DNA from: Asticcacaulis sp. UBA2476
GTDB lineage: Bacteria; Pseudomonadota; Alphaproteobacteria; Caulobacterales; Caulobacteraceae
Assembly: GCA_002342035.1 (NCBI GenBank)
Contig: DDPE01000039.1
Span: 1-64,000, forward strand
Direction: 5' to 3'
Length of the DNA: 64,000 bases
Shown piece after piece: positions 7,900 through 15,971 of this stretch (the first letter of the stretch is position 1; every line of letters begins with the position of its first letter). The notes beneath the pieces were generated by a model. It saw nothing but the letters and a program-made list of their open reading frames with translations. It did not search any database and was not told where the DNA came from. The position numbers were made by a program, and so were the translations under genes.

Positions 7900-9903
7900 A
7901 TGATCGCTGAACTGGGGACGTTTTGTCTGACGCTGGCGTTTGTTTTGTCGGTGGCGCAGGCGCTGGTGGTGCCAGCCTCTAAACTGAAACTTTTTGCCGG
8001 GTTTGCACGGCTGTCGGAGGGCCTTAGCCTGTCGGCGGCGGTGGCCGCAGTGCTGTCGTTTGCAGCGCTTTTGTATGCCTTTTTGGCGTCTGATTTTTCG
8101 GTGGCCAATGTCGCCGCCAATTCCCACACCTCAAAGCCGCTGCTCTATAAAATCTCCGGCGCGTGGGGCAGTCACGAAGGCTCGATGCTGCTGTGGTGCC
8201 TGATTTTGCTAAGTTTCAGCGCAATGGTCACCCTGCTGGGCGCGGGCCTGCCCGACAGCCTGAAACATAAGGTACTGGCGGTGCAGGGCGTGTTGGGAGC
8301 TATGTTCACCGGCTTTACCCTGTTTAGCTCAAACCCCTTGGCGCGGGTCTATCCCGCACCGTTTGAGGGTAAGTCGCTGAACCCCATGCTGCAGGACCCA
8401 GCTTTAGCGTTTCATCCGCCGCTTTTGTACCTTGGCTATGTTGGGTTCTCAGTCGTGTTTTCGTTCGCGGTCGCGGCCCTGATTGAGGGCAGGATTGACC
8501 GGGCCTGGGCGCGCTATGTGCGGCCGTGGACGCTGCTGGCGTGGAGTTTCCTGACCGTCGGGATCACGCTGGGCTCATTCTGGGCCTATTATGAATTGGG
8601 CTGGGGCGGGTGGTGGTTCTGGGACCCGGTCGAGAACGCCTCACTCATGCCGTGGCTGGCCGGAACTGCGCTGTTGCACGCCGCCATTGTGATGGAAAAA
8701 CGTGACGCGCTTAAGGCTTGGACGGTGTTTCTGGCGCTTTTGGCCTTTACCTTTTCGATGATGGGGGCGTTTCTGGTGCGCTCAGGCGTACTCACCTCCG
8801 TGCACGCCTTTGCGGTCGATCCGCAGCGCGGTATCCTTTTGCTGATAATCCTGTTTGTGACCTCTGGCCTTGGATTTACGCTCTATGCGCTCCGGTCGCG
8901 CGCGCTCGGATCATCGGGCGTGTTCGCTCCGGTCAGCCGCGAATCGGCGCTGGTGGTCAATAATCTGCTGCTGTTTGCGGCCCTGTCATCCGTGTGTCTG
9001 GGCACGCTCTATCCGCTGCTGATGGAGGCGACGACGGGTAAGACGATTTCGGTCGGTGAGCCCTATTACCTTTTGACCTTTGGGCCGATCATGGGGGCGG
9101 CCTTGCTGCTGGCCCCGCTGGCCATACTGTTGTCGTGGAAGCGGGCCGATCTTAAGGGTGTGGTGCAGCGGCTGGCGGCGGCTTTCGGCGTGAGCGTGGT
9201 CTGTGCGGTTGTGGCAACTCTGGGCGTCAAGGGTATCGATGTCGGCGGGCGGATCGTGTTTATTCTGGGGCTGTTGCTCGGTTTCTGGTTGATCTTCGGA
9301 TCGTTCAAAATGCTGGCCGATCGGGTCGGGCTGTTCAAAGGTACGGTGACGGAGTCCCGCCGTCGGTTTATGGGGTTAGCTTTAGGCACTCACGGCATGA
9401 TTCTGGCCCACATAGGTCTTGGGGTATTTGTGTTGGGGGCGACCTTTGAAGGCCATGCTCGGTTGAGCACAGCGGCATCTTTGAGCGCAGGTAAGAGCCT
9501 TACGGTCGGCGGTTATGAGGTTATATTTGACGGTATCCGCCGCTATGATGGCCCGAACTTCTTGGCCGAAGCTGCTGACCTGACCTTGCGGCGCAAAAGT
9601 GGCCAGCCGGTGTGCGATGCCGCCCCTGAGCGACGGTTCTATCCGGCGTCGCGTCAGACCATGAGCGAGGTGGCGATCTGCTTCACCCCGCTCAATGACC
9701 TCTATTTCGTGCTGGGAGAATCGAGCCTGAACGCCGCCGGTCAGCCGCAATGGCAGGTGCGCGCGCTTTATAATCCGTGGGTGCGGCTGATTTTTGCCGG
9801 GCCGCTGCTGATGGCGCTGGGCGGGATATTGTCGCTGCTCGATCGGCGTTTGCGTCTGGGGGTGGCGACCTCATCAAAGGCATTGAAGGAGGGCGGAGCA
9901 TGA
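7900..9903 (+). CDS. ccmF: Cytochrome c haem lyase subunit CcmF (CycK)
   Basis: A polytopic inner-membrane protein of 667 residues that ligates haem from CcmE to apocytochrome c. It shows many membrane helices, the W-G-S-H-E-G-S-M-L-L-W segment and the periplasmic Trp-rich WWD motif G-W-G-G-W-W-F-W-D-P-V-E-N-A, which contacts haem. A large periplasmic loop lies near the C terminus (about 520-615) before the last helix. The stop codon overlaps the ccmH start (ATGA). The 5' gap contains repeat copies 3a and B, which places repeat-derived hairpins in the operon mRNA ahead of this gene. Confidence 0.95.
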   Translation: MIAELGTFCLTLAFVLSVAQALVVPASKLKLFAGFARLSEGLSLSAAVAAVLSFAALLYAFLASDFSVANVAANSHTSKPLLYKISGAWGSHEGSMLLWCLILLSFSAMVTLLGAGLPDSLKHKVLAVQGVLGAMFTGFTLFSSNPLARVYPAPFEGKSLNPMLQDPALAFHPPLLYLGYVGFSVVFSFAVAALIEGRIDRAWARYVRPWTLLAWSFLTVGITLGSFWAYYELGWGGWWFWDPVENASLMPWLAGTALLHAAIVMEKRDALKAWTVFLALLAFTFSMMGAFLVRSGVLTSVHAFAVDPQRGILLLIILFVTSGLGFTLYALRSRALGSSGVFAPVSRESALVVNNLLLFAALSSVCLGTLYPLLMEATTGKTISVGEPYYLLTFGPIMGAALLLAPLAILLSWKRADLKGVVQRLAAAFGVSVVCAVVATLGVKGIDVGGRIVFILGLLLGFWLIFGSFKMLADRVGLFKGTVTESRRRFMGLALGTHGMILAHIGLGVFVLGATFEGHARLSTAASLSAGKSLTVGGYEVIFDGIRRYDGPNFLAEAADLTLRRKSGQPVCDAAPERRFYPASRQTMSEVAICFTPLNDLYFVLGESSLNAAGQPQWQVRALYNPWVRLIFAGPLLMALGGILSLLDRRLRLGVATSSKALKEGGA

Positions 9904-10358
9904 AGCGTACCTTAACCGCCTTGGCCATTGTCGTCCTTGGCCTGTCGCAGATGGCGACCGCCGTGACCTCGTCCGAGATCATGCTCGACCCGCGTCAGGA
10001 TCAGCGGGCGCGGTCGCTGTACGGTGAAGTGCGCTGCGTGGTCTGTCAGAATGAGGCCATCGGCGACTCGCAGGCCGATATTGCCGCCGATATGCGCCGC
10101 GAAATCCGCTCTGAGATCCTGTCGGGTAAGACCGATAAAGATATCCGTGAGGGGCTTACCGCCCGCTACGGTGATTATGTTCTTTTTCGGCCAAGGTTTT
10201 CGGCAGGCAATCTGATTTTGTGGCTTTTGCCGCTGGCTCTGGTGCTTTTGGGTGCGTCAGCTCTGGCGGTTATGGCCAAAACTAAACGAAAAACAAAGGC
10301 TTATGCTCTTGATGCGGCCGAACAAAAAGCGCTGGATGACCTGATCAATAAACCCTGA
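9900..10358 (+). CDS. ccmH: Cytochrome c maturation protein CcmH (CycL)
   Basis: A thiol-disulfide protein of 152 residues that reduces the CxxCH motif of apocytochrome c before haem ligation. It carries a signal peptide (about 1-21), the redox motif R-C-V-V-C-Q-N in a three-helix periplasmic domain, then a C-terminal membrane helix (about 102-122) and a basic tail. The start overlaps the ccmF stop by four bases. No ccmG/dsbE-type thioredoxin lies between ccmF and ccmH, as in the rhizobial cycHJKL operon, so the reductant supplying CcmH must be encoded elsewhere. Confidence 0.93.
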   Translation: MKRTLTALAIVVLGLSQMATAVTSSEIMLDPRQDQRARSLYGEVRCVVCQNEAIGDSQADIAADMRREIRSEILSGKTDKDIREGLTARYGDYVLFRPRFSAGNLILWLLPLALVLLGASALAVMAKTKRKTKAYALDAAEQKALDDLINKP

Positions 10359-10509
10359 ACACCGTCACGATTTTGCCTCACGCTTAAGTTTATATGGCTT
10401 CCTGACAAATAGACTTGAAAAACCTCGTAAGCGCGGTTCACAATCGCCATATGTCACTTGATCCAATTTAAGGGTTCAGCGATTTACGCTTTGAACCGCA
10501 AAGGTAACT

Positions 10510-12048
10510 ATGATGGGGAAACTCGATTTGAAGTCGCTTCTGAAGAATAAGACCAGCCTGGTCGGCGGCATTGTCGGTCTGGCGCTGGGCGCCACAGTGG
10601 CCGCCGGTGCCATGACGGGTATCGCCAACCTCGATAACCTCACGGGTGGTTATGACGGCGCCCGTCTGATCAAGACGCAAGACCTGACGCCGGTTAAGCC
10701 GCCCGCAGGCGCGCCGATGTCGTTTGCCGACATCATTGATCGCGTGTCACCGGCTGTCGTGTCGATTGAGACCAAGGGCAAGGTCAAGGTGCCGCAAGGC
10801 ATGCCGATGATCCCCGGTTTCAACTTCCCCGGCCAGCCTCAGCCCGGTCAGGAAGCGCCTGAACAGGAAGTGCGCGGCGCAGGTTCTGGCTTCTTTATTT
10901 CCGGTGACGGCTATATCGTCACCAACAACCACGTCATTGCCGAAGCCGACGAAATCATGGTCAAGCTGACTAATGATCAAAAGCTGAAAGCCACTGTCAT
11001 CGGCCGCGATCCGAACACGGATCTGGCCGTGCTTAAGGTCGAAGGCAAGAATTTTCCGTTTGTGAATTTTGAGCTGGAAACCAAGCCGCGCGTCGGTGAC
11101 TGGGTGATCGCGGTCGGCAACCCGTTCGGATTTTCGGGCACCGCCACTGCCGGTATCGTCTCGGCCTATGGTCGCGATATCGGTGAGCAATATGTCGATT
11201 ACCTGCAAATCGATGCGCCGATCAACCGCGGTAACTCCGGCGGTCCGACCTTTGACCTCTATGGCCGCGTGATCGGTGTTAACACCGCCATCATCACGCC
11301 GTCGGGCGCATCTGCTGGGGTGGGCTTTGCCATTCCGGCTGAGATCGCCCACACCATCACCCAAAAGCTGATCAAGGGCGGCAAGATCGAGCGCGGTTAT
11401 ATCGGCGTCAGTGTGCGTCCGATCACCGACGAAGTGGCTGAAAGCCTCGGCATCACTGACCTTGAGGGCGCCTATATCAGCGACGTCACCAAGGGCGGGC
11501 CGTCGGATAAGGCCGGGGTCCAGCCGGGCGATATCGTTCGTTCCGTCAATGGTGAAAAGATCAAGTCTAACACCGAACTAACCCGCCGGGTCGGCGCGGT
11601 GCGCGTGGGTGATAAGGTTACTCTGGATGTGGTTCGCTCCGGCAAGCCGGTCAAGCTGACCATCACGGCGGCCCTGCGTCCTACCGATGAAGAACTGAAC
11701 AAAGGCTTGCCGGGTGGTGCGGACCAATCTTCGCCGGACGCGCCAGCCAATGCGCCGGGGGCTCTGGGCCTCAGCCTCAAGCCGGTCTCGCCGGAAACGC
11801 GCAAGAGCTATGGCATCGAAGACGGCATCAGCGGTCTGGTTATCACCTCGGTGGCACCGGATTCGGATGCGGCCAAGAAAGGCATAAAGCCCGGAATGGT
11901 CATCGTGCGGGCGGATAATCAGCCGGTAACGACGGCGGCTGATCTCGCCCGTGTGATTGAGATTCTGAAAAAGGCCGGACGCCCCAGCGTGCTGTTGCTG
12001 ATCAATTCCGAAGGTATCAATGTGCCGGTGCCGCTGAGTTTGAAGTAG
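10510..12048 (+). CDS. degP: DegP/HtrA-family periplasmic serine protease
   Basis: An envelope quality-control protease/chaperone of 512 residues. An N-terminal membrane or signal segment (about 16-36) precedes a trypsin-like domain with the triad His141 (T-N-N-H-V), Asp171 (T-D-L-A-V-L) and Ser243 (G-N-S-G-G-P), followed by two PDZ domains (about 285-385 and 410-505). The start is ATG 10510 with AAGG at 10501-10504; the adjacent ATG 10513 is possible. Its position between ccmH and a two-component system repeats the rhizobial order cycHJKL-degP-regulator-kinase. A strong intrinsic terminator lies about 230 bases downstream. Confidence 0.93.
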   Translation: MMGKLDLKSLLKNKTSLVGGIVGLALGATVAAGAMTGIANLDNLTGGYDGARLIKTQDLTPVKPPAGAPMSFADIIDRVSPAVVSIETKGKVKVPQGMPMIPGFNFPGQPQPGQEAPEQEVRGAGSGFFISGDGYIVTNNHVIAEADEIMVKLTNDQKLKATVIGRDPNTDLAVLKVEGKNFPFVNFELETKPRVGDWVIAVGNPFGFSGTATAGIVSAYGRDIGEQYVDYLQIDAPINRGNSGGPTFDLYGRVIGVNTAIITPSGASAGVGFAIPAEIAHTITQKLIKGGKIERGYIGVSVRPITDEVAESLGITDLEGAYISDVTKGGPSDKAGVQPGDIVRSVNGEKIKSNTELTRRVGAVRVGDKVTLDVVRSGKPVKLTITAALRPTDEELNKGLPGGADQSSPDAPANAPGALGLSLKPVSPETRKSYGIEDGISGLVITSVAPDSDAAKKGIKPGMVIVRADNQPVTTAADLARVIEILKKAGRPSVLLLINSEGINVPVPLSLK

Positions 12049-12060
12049 TCAGGCCGTTTT

Positions 12061-12128
12061 CTCCTCCCTATCGAGTCTTGGCGAAGATGGGGAGGTGGAT
12101 GCGAACGCAGTGAGCAGACGGAGGGGGA
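12061..12128 (+). repeat. Dispersed GC-rich hairpin repeat, copy 4a
   Basis: A CTCCTCCC stem with a longer variable loop, then GGGGAGGTGG, a GCGAACGCAGTGAGC segment and GACGGAGGGGG. It starts 12 bases after the degP stop. Confidence 0.8.
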
Positions 12129-12206
12129 TAGCGCTGTCGATATGGCTGAACGCTAGCGCCCTAAAGTTTTACATTATACGCCTATGTGTAGTGCTTCTGT
12201 CTGAGC

Positions 12207-12255
12207 CGCCCCCTCCACCGCTTCGCGGTCCCCCTCCCATGGAATGGGGAGGAGA
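12207..12255 (+). repeat. Dispersed repeat, short B-like copy 4b
   Basis: It reads CCCCCTCCACCGCTTCGCGGTCCCCC-type sequence with the palindrome ACCGCTTCGCGGT, then the stem-loop CTCCCAT/ATGGGGAG. It resembles the shorter copy at 14580-14636 and the distal half of module B. Confidence 0.75.
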
Positions 12256-12279
12256 CTCAATTACGGTTATTTCATTTGT

Positions 12280-12324
12280 AATCAGCCCCCTGAATCAAAT
12301 AGGTTCAGGGGGCTGATTATTTTT
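12280..12324 (+). terminator. Intrinsic terminator downstream of degP
   Basis: A 15-bp perfect stem (AATCAGCCCCCTGAA at 12280-12294, complement at 12304-12318) with a 9-base loop, followed by ATTTTT. It ends only 12 bases before the response regulator ATG. Either the regulator is transcribed by read-through or processing, or its promoter lies inside or upstream of the terminator. Confidence 0.85.
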
Positions 12325-12335
12325 GGATACCCTCA

Positions 12336-13013
12336 ATGACCCACGTTCTGATTGTCGAAGACGATACCGAAGCGGCCTTAAGCCTTCAGCGCGGGCTGAA
12401 AGAGGCGGGCATGACGGCCACGGTCACTCATGACGGGGAGGCCGGCCTTAAGGCATTACGCGGTGAGGCCGCCTTTGATGTGGTGGTACTTGACCGCATG
12501 ATGCCGGGGCTGGACGGGGTATCGATGCTGGAGATCGCGCGTTCCGAAGGTATCGACGTGCCGGTGTTGTTTTTAAGCGCGCTCGGTGATCTGGAAAACC
12601 GCGTCTATGGCCTGAAAGCCGGGGCCGATGATTATCTGGTCAAGCCCTATGCTCTGGTTGAACTGCTGGCCCGCGTCGAAGCTCTGGCGCGCCGCAAGGA
12701 CAAGGACCCGGTCGAGACCGTGCTTAAGGTCGGGGAACTGGAAATGAACCTGATCAACCGGCAGGTCAGACGGGCGGGGACGCTGATTGACCTGCAACCG
12801 CGTGAGTTTCAGTTGCTGGAATTCCTGATGCGTCATGTCGGTCAGAATGTGACCCGCACCATGCTGCTGGAAAAGGTCTGGGCCTATCATTTCGACCCGC
12901 AAACCAATGTCATTGATGTGCATATTTCGCGCCTGCGCTCCAAGCTAGATAAGGGCTTCGATAAGCCGATGCTGCACACCGTGCGCGGCGAAGGCTATCA
13001 GTTGAAGGCGTGA
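12336..13013 (+). CDS. OmpR-family response regulator (FeuP-like position)
   Basis: A 225-residue regulator with a receiver domain (acidic V-E-D-D at the start, phospho-Asp in V-V-L-D-R-M-M-P, Lys in L-V-K-P-Y) and a C-terminal winged helix ending D-V-H-I-S-R-L-R-S-K-L and V-R-G-E-G-Y. It overlaps the kinase downstream (TGATG). In rhizobia the pair after cycHJKL-degP is FeuP/FeuQ, so orthology is plausible by synteny but unproven. The gene follows the degP terminator by 12 bases, and no clear Shine-Dalgarno sequence is visible within that space. Confidence 0.88.
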   Translation: MTHVLIVEDDTEAALSLQRGLKEAGMTATVTHDGEAGLKALRGEAAFDVVVLDRMMPGLDGVSMLEIARSEGIDVPVLFLSALGDLENRVYGLKAGADDYLVKPYALVELLARVEALARRKDKDPVETVLKVGELEMNLINRQVRRAGTLIDLQPREFQLLEFLMRHVGQNVTRTMLLEKVWAYHFDPQTNVIDVHISRLRSKLDKGFDKPMLHTVRGEGYQLKA

Positions 13014-14563
13014 TGCCCCCACCTAAATCCCTTACGCCCAAACCCTTCAAACCACTCAACGCCCTTGGATCATTTCTGACCTGGGCGGGGGGTCTGTTTC
13101 GGCCGACCTATTTCAAACAGACGCCGTTCCGGCTGACTCTGGTGTTCATCACCGTCTATTCGTTCGTGGCGGTGCTGATCTTTGCCTATGTCTACGTGGC
13201 GACCTCAGCGGAAAACCGGGCGGTGACCGATGCGCAGGTTTCCGCCCGTCTTGATAGTCTGCAACAGCTTTACCGCGAACGGGGCGAGGCCGAGGTCAAG
13301 GCCCGCCTGCGTCAGGACGATATTACCGAATGGTTCTTCATCAAGGGCATCTACAACTCAAACGGCGAAATGGTCGCGCAAAACAAGCGCGCCTCGCTGG
13401 AGATGTCGACCGAAGTATTAAGCCGCATCCGCGCCCAAGTCGACACGCCCCAGATCGAAGGCCGGATATTAGGCGAAGCCCCGGGCCGCAGCGATTTTGT
13501 CATCAATTTCCGCAGCTATAATAATGACGGTTCCATGCGCAAATACCGCTATCGCGGGCAAGGACTGCGCATCGATCCTGATCGTTACCTGTTTGTGGCC
13601 ATGGATATGTCGTGGACGGACGAAGGCTTTGATAAGGGCTTTACGGCCTTGTGGGGCGGCGCGATTCTGGTGGTGCTCATGGGGCTGTTTGCTGGCATGA
13701 TCATCAATCAGGAGGTGTCGCGCTCGGTTCAGGGGCTGATGAGCGTGCTCAGAAGTGCCGAGCAGGGCGACCTTAAGGTGCGCGTACCGCTGCGTCATTC
13801 GGGCGATGAATTTGATGCCCTGGCGGCCCAGGTCAATCAGGTGCTTGACCGCGTTGAAAAAAATGTCGGCAGCCTGAAATATGCCGGTGACGCCATCGCC
13901 CATGATCTGCGCACGCCGTTGTCGCGGTTGAGGTCTAACCTTGAACTGTCGTTGTATGATGTCGAAAAAGACCCGTCCAAGGCCGAGGATGCCATAGCGC
14001 GGGCCCTGACGGAAACCGACCAGTTGTTGAGGACGTTCCAGACCGTGTTTGCCATTTCACGCCTTCAGGCGGCGGGGCAGGCGCCTGATCCGAAACTGTT
14101 TGATGCGACGGCGCTGGCGACCGATATGGCTGAGCTTTATGAACTGTCGGCGGCCGATAAGGGCCTTGAGTTTGATGTCGAAATCGAGCCCAATGTCTGG
14201 GTGATGGGTAACCGCGATTTTCTGGCGCAATCCTTAGCTAATCTGCTCGATAACGCCATCAAATATACGGCGGTGGGCGGGATTACCTTTAGGCTTCGTA
14301 AGACCTCCCGCGGGGAGATCGAGTTCTCGATTACCGACACCGGCATGGGCGTACCAACGGCGGATCGGGGGCGGATTGTGGAGCGTTTTGTGCGGCTGGA
14401 GCAGAGCCGGTCTCTGCCCGGTGTGGGTTTGGGGCTGTCGATGGTGGCGGCGGTGGCTGAGGCCCATAAAGGCCGTCTGGTGATTGATGAGGGCCCGGGC
14501 AAGTTTAACGATCAGGGGCCAGGGCTTCGCACCGCGCTGGTTCTGCCCCCGACGCAGGGGTAG
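13013..14563 (+). CDS. HAMP-domain sensor histidine kinase
   Basis: A 516-residue inner-membrane kinase. Helix one lies at about residues 42-64, a periplasmic domain of about 140 residues follows, and helix two at about 215-235 leads into a HAMP domain with the typical P-L-R-H-S-G-D-E-F-D-x-L end. The H-box A-H-D-L-R-T-P-L (His297), N-box L-L-D-N-A-I-K-Y and glycine boxes D-T-G-M-G-V and G-V-G-L-G-L-S complete it. ATG 13013 overlaps the regulator stop as TGATG; GTG 13010 is an in-frame alternative. It would phosphorylate the regulator at 12336. The stimulus is not evident; proximity to degP hints at envelope stress. Confidence 0.88.
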   Translation: MPPPKSLTPKPFKPLNALGSFLTWAGGLFRPTYFKQTPFRLTLVFITVYSFVAVLIFAYVYVATSAENRAVTDAQVSARLDSLQQLYRERGEAEVKARLRQDDITEWFFIKGIYNSNGEMVAQNKRASLEMSTEVLSRIRAQVDTPQIEGRILGEAPGRSDFVINFRSYNNDGSMRKYRYRGQGLRIDPDRYLFVAMDMSWTDEGFDKGFTALWGGAILVVLMGLFAGMIINQEVSRSVQGLMSVLRSAEQGDLKVRVPLRHSGDEFDALAAQVNQVLDRVEKNVGSLKYAGDAIAHDLRTPLSRLRSNLELSLYDVEKDPSKAEDAIARALTETDQLLRTFQTVFAISRLQAAGQAPDPKLFDATALATDMAELYELSAADKGLEFDVEIEPNVWVMGNRDFLAQSLANLLDNAIKYTAVGGITFRLRKTSRGEIEFSITDTGMGVPTADRGRIVERFVRLEQSRSLPGVGLGLSMVAAVAEAHKGRLVIDEGPGKFNDQGPGLRTALVLPPTQG

Positions 14564-14579
14564 ATAGAGACCGAAGAGG

Positions 14580-14636
14580 CCCCTACCACCCCTTTGCTGC
14601 GCAAAGCGGTCCCCCTCCCCATTAAAATGGGGAGGT
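14580..14636 (+). repeat. Dispersed repeat, short B-like copy 5
   Basis: It contains the palindrome TTTGCTGCGCAAA, then GCGGTCCCCCTCCCC, a loop and GGGGAGG. It ends 29 bases before the trmD start. Translation of the trmD frame into it yields only a spurious N-terminal extension. Confidence 0.78.
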
Positions 14637-14665
14637 ATATAGGGGGGGCAATTCTGGATTACTCA

Positions 14666-15394
14666 ATGTCTGAAGATTCTCAAAGACCCTACGCCGTGTC
14701 GGTGCTGACCATGTTTCCGGAAGCCTTTCCGGGGCCGCTGGATGTATCGGTCATCGGCAATGCCAGAAAAGAATCTGGGCTTTGGACGCTGGAAACGGTG
14801 GACATTCGCGCCTTTTCGAGCGATAAGCGCGGCTTCCTTGACGACACCCCTGCGGGTGGCGGCCCCGGACAGGTGCTTAAAGCGGACGTTATCGCCAAAG
14901 CACTTGATTCGATTGATGTTTCCAATCGACCGCTCATTTATATGAGTGCCCGTGGCAAACCACTGACGCAAGGTCGGGTTCGCGAATGGTCTAAGGCCGA
15001 TGGACTTATTGTCCTGTGCGGGCGGTTCGAAGGGGTGGATCAGCGGGTGCTTGATGCCCGCGGGTTCGAAGAAATCAGCGTTGGCGATGCCGTCCTTGCG
15101 GGCGGTGAATCGGCGGCGATGGTAACGATCGAGGCGACGTTGCGGCTTATTCCGGGGGTTCTCGGCGCATCGGCCAGCCTTGATAACGAAAGCTTTGAGG
15201 ATGGTCTCCTTGAACACCCGCAGTACACAAGGCCGCGGACGTTTGAGGGCCTCGACATCCCCGAAGTGCTGTTAAGCGGCGACCACAAAAAGGCGGCGCT
15301 GTGGCGGCAACAGATGCGAGAGGCAACCACGAAAGAACGACGTCCCGATCTATGGGCGGCGCATCTTTCCAAATCACAGGCAAAAGGCGATTAA
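14666..15394 (+). CDS. trmD: tRNA (guanine-37-N1)-methyltransferase TrmD
   Basis: It transfers a methyl group from S-adenosylmethionine to G37 of tRNAs that read CNN codons, preventing +1 frameshifts. The 242-residue protein has the SPOUT trefoil-knot signatures: the early T-M-F-P-E-A-F-P, the G-G-G-P-G-Q motif, the C-G-R-F-E-G-V-D-Q-R segment and the S-V-G-D-x-V-L-x-G-G-E stretch. ATG 14666 is chosen because the upstream in-frame sequence is repeat DNA. It is followed at 45 bases by rplS. In many bacteria rpsP-rimM precede trmD; here a two-component system and a repeat stand in their place. Confidence 0.95.
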   Translation: MSEDSQRPYAVSVLTMFPEAFPGPLDVSVIGNARKESGLWTLETVDIRAFSSDKRGFLDDTPAGGGPGQVLKADVIAKALDSIDVSNRPLIYMSARGKPLTQGRVREWSKADGLIVLCGRFEGVDQRVLDARGFEEISVGDAVLAGGESAAMVTIEATLRLIPGVLGASASLDNESFEDGLLEHPQYTRPRTFEGLDIPEVLLSGDHKKAALWRQQMREATTKERRPDLWAAHLSKSQAKGD

Positions 15395-15439
15395 GCCTCA
15401 ACAGTGTGCCAACCGGCACCTACAATATTGGAGACTATG

Positions 15440-15871
15440 ATGAACCTGCTTCAAAAGCTCGAAGCCGAAGAATGTGCCAAGCTGCGCGCCGGCAAATCCT
15501 TTCCTGAATTCCAACCGGGCGACACCGTCCGCGTCAGCGTCAAGATCAAGGAAGGCGACCGTGAGCGCGTCCAGGCCTACGAAGGCGTTTGCATCGCGCG
15601 CGCTGGTTCCGGCATCAATGAAAATTTCACCGTCCGTAAGATCAGCTTCGGCGAAGGCGTAGAGCGCGTATTCCCGCTGCTGTCGCCAATGATCGACGGT
15701 ATCGAAGTCAAGCGTCGCGGTGTTGTCCGCCGCGCCAAGCTGTACTACCTGCGCGACCGTCGTGGTAAGTCGGCCCGTATCGTCGAGCGTTCGCAAAACT
15801 CGACCCGCGGCTCCAAGGGGGCTGAACTGCGCGCGCAGATGGCCAGCAAGAGCGAAGCCTCTGAGGGCTAA
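15440..15871 (+). CDS. rplS: 50S ribosomal protein L19
   Basis: An L19 protein of 143 residues, located at the 30S-50S interface. The conserved core runs from L-Q-K-L-E-A-E through F-x-P-G-D-T-V-R-V, the [12 protein letters not shown] segment and R-R-A-K-L-Y-Y-L-R. It has an alphaproteobacterial C-terminal extension rich in Ser, Lys and Glu. Of two adjacent ATGs (15437 and 15440), the second has the better spacing from GGAG at 15430-15433. A strong terminator follows at 15896. Confidence 0.95.
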   Translation: MNLLQKLEAEECAKLRAGKSFPEFQPGDTVRVSVKIKEGDRERVQAYEGVCIARAGSGINENFTVRKISFGEGVERVFPLLSPMIDGIEVKRRGVVRRAKLYYLRDRRGKSARIVERSQNSTRGSKGAELRAQMASKSEASEG

Positions 15872-15895
15872 TCGCTTTCTTATAGCGAATTCATT

Positions 15896-15928
15896 AAACC
15901 CCTTTGTGACTTCACAAAGGGGTTTTTT
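15896..15928 (+). terminator. Intrinsic terminator after rplS
   Basis: A stem formed by AAACCCCTTTGTG and CACAAAGGGGTTT with a tight four-base loop, followed by a T run. It closes the trmD-rplS transcript. Confidence 0.88.
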
Positions 15929-15971
15929 GTGATCTAAATGTCCCCTGAACATAAATACAGCAGGTGGTAAT

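Noticed and set aside
7249..8127. Minus-strand frame of 292 codons across ccmE and ccmF
   Set aside because: Antisense to two certain genes and runs through repeat DNA.
6147..10358. Missing ccmG as a gene loss
   Set aside because: Absence of a thioredoxin-like gene between ccmF and ccmH is normal for the cycHJKL arrangement of alphaproteobacteria, so it is not evidence of loss.
12095..12316. 73-codon frame after degP
   Set aside because: It consists mostly of repeat copies and the terminator; no ribosome-binding site.
14594..14665. N-terminal extension of trmD
   Set aside because: The extra 24 codons are translated repeat sequence; the family starts at ATG 14666.
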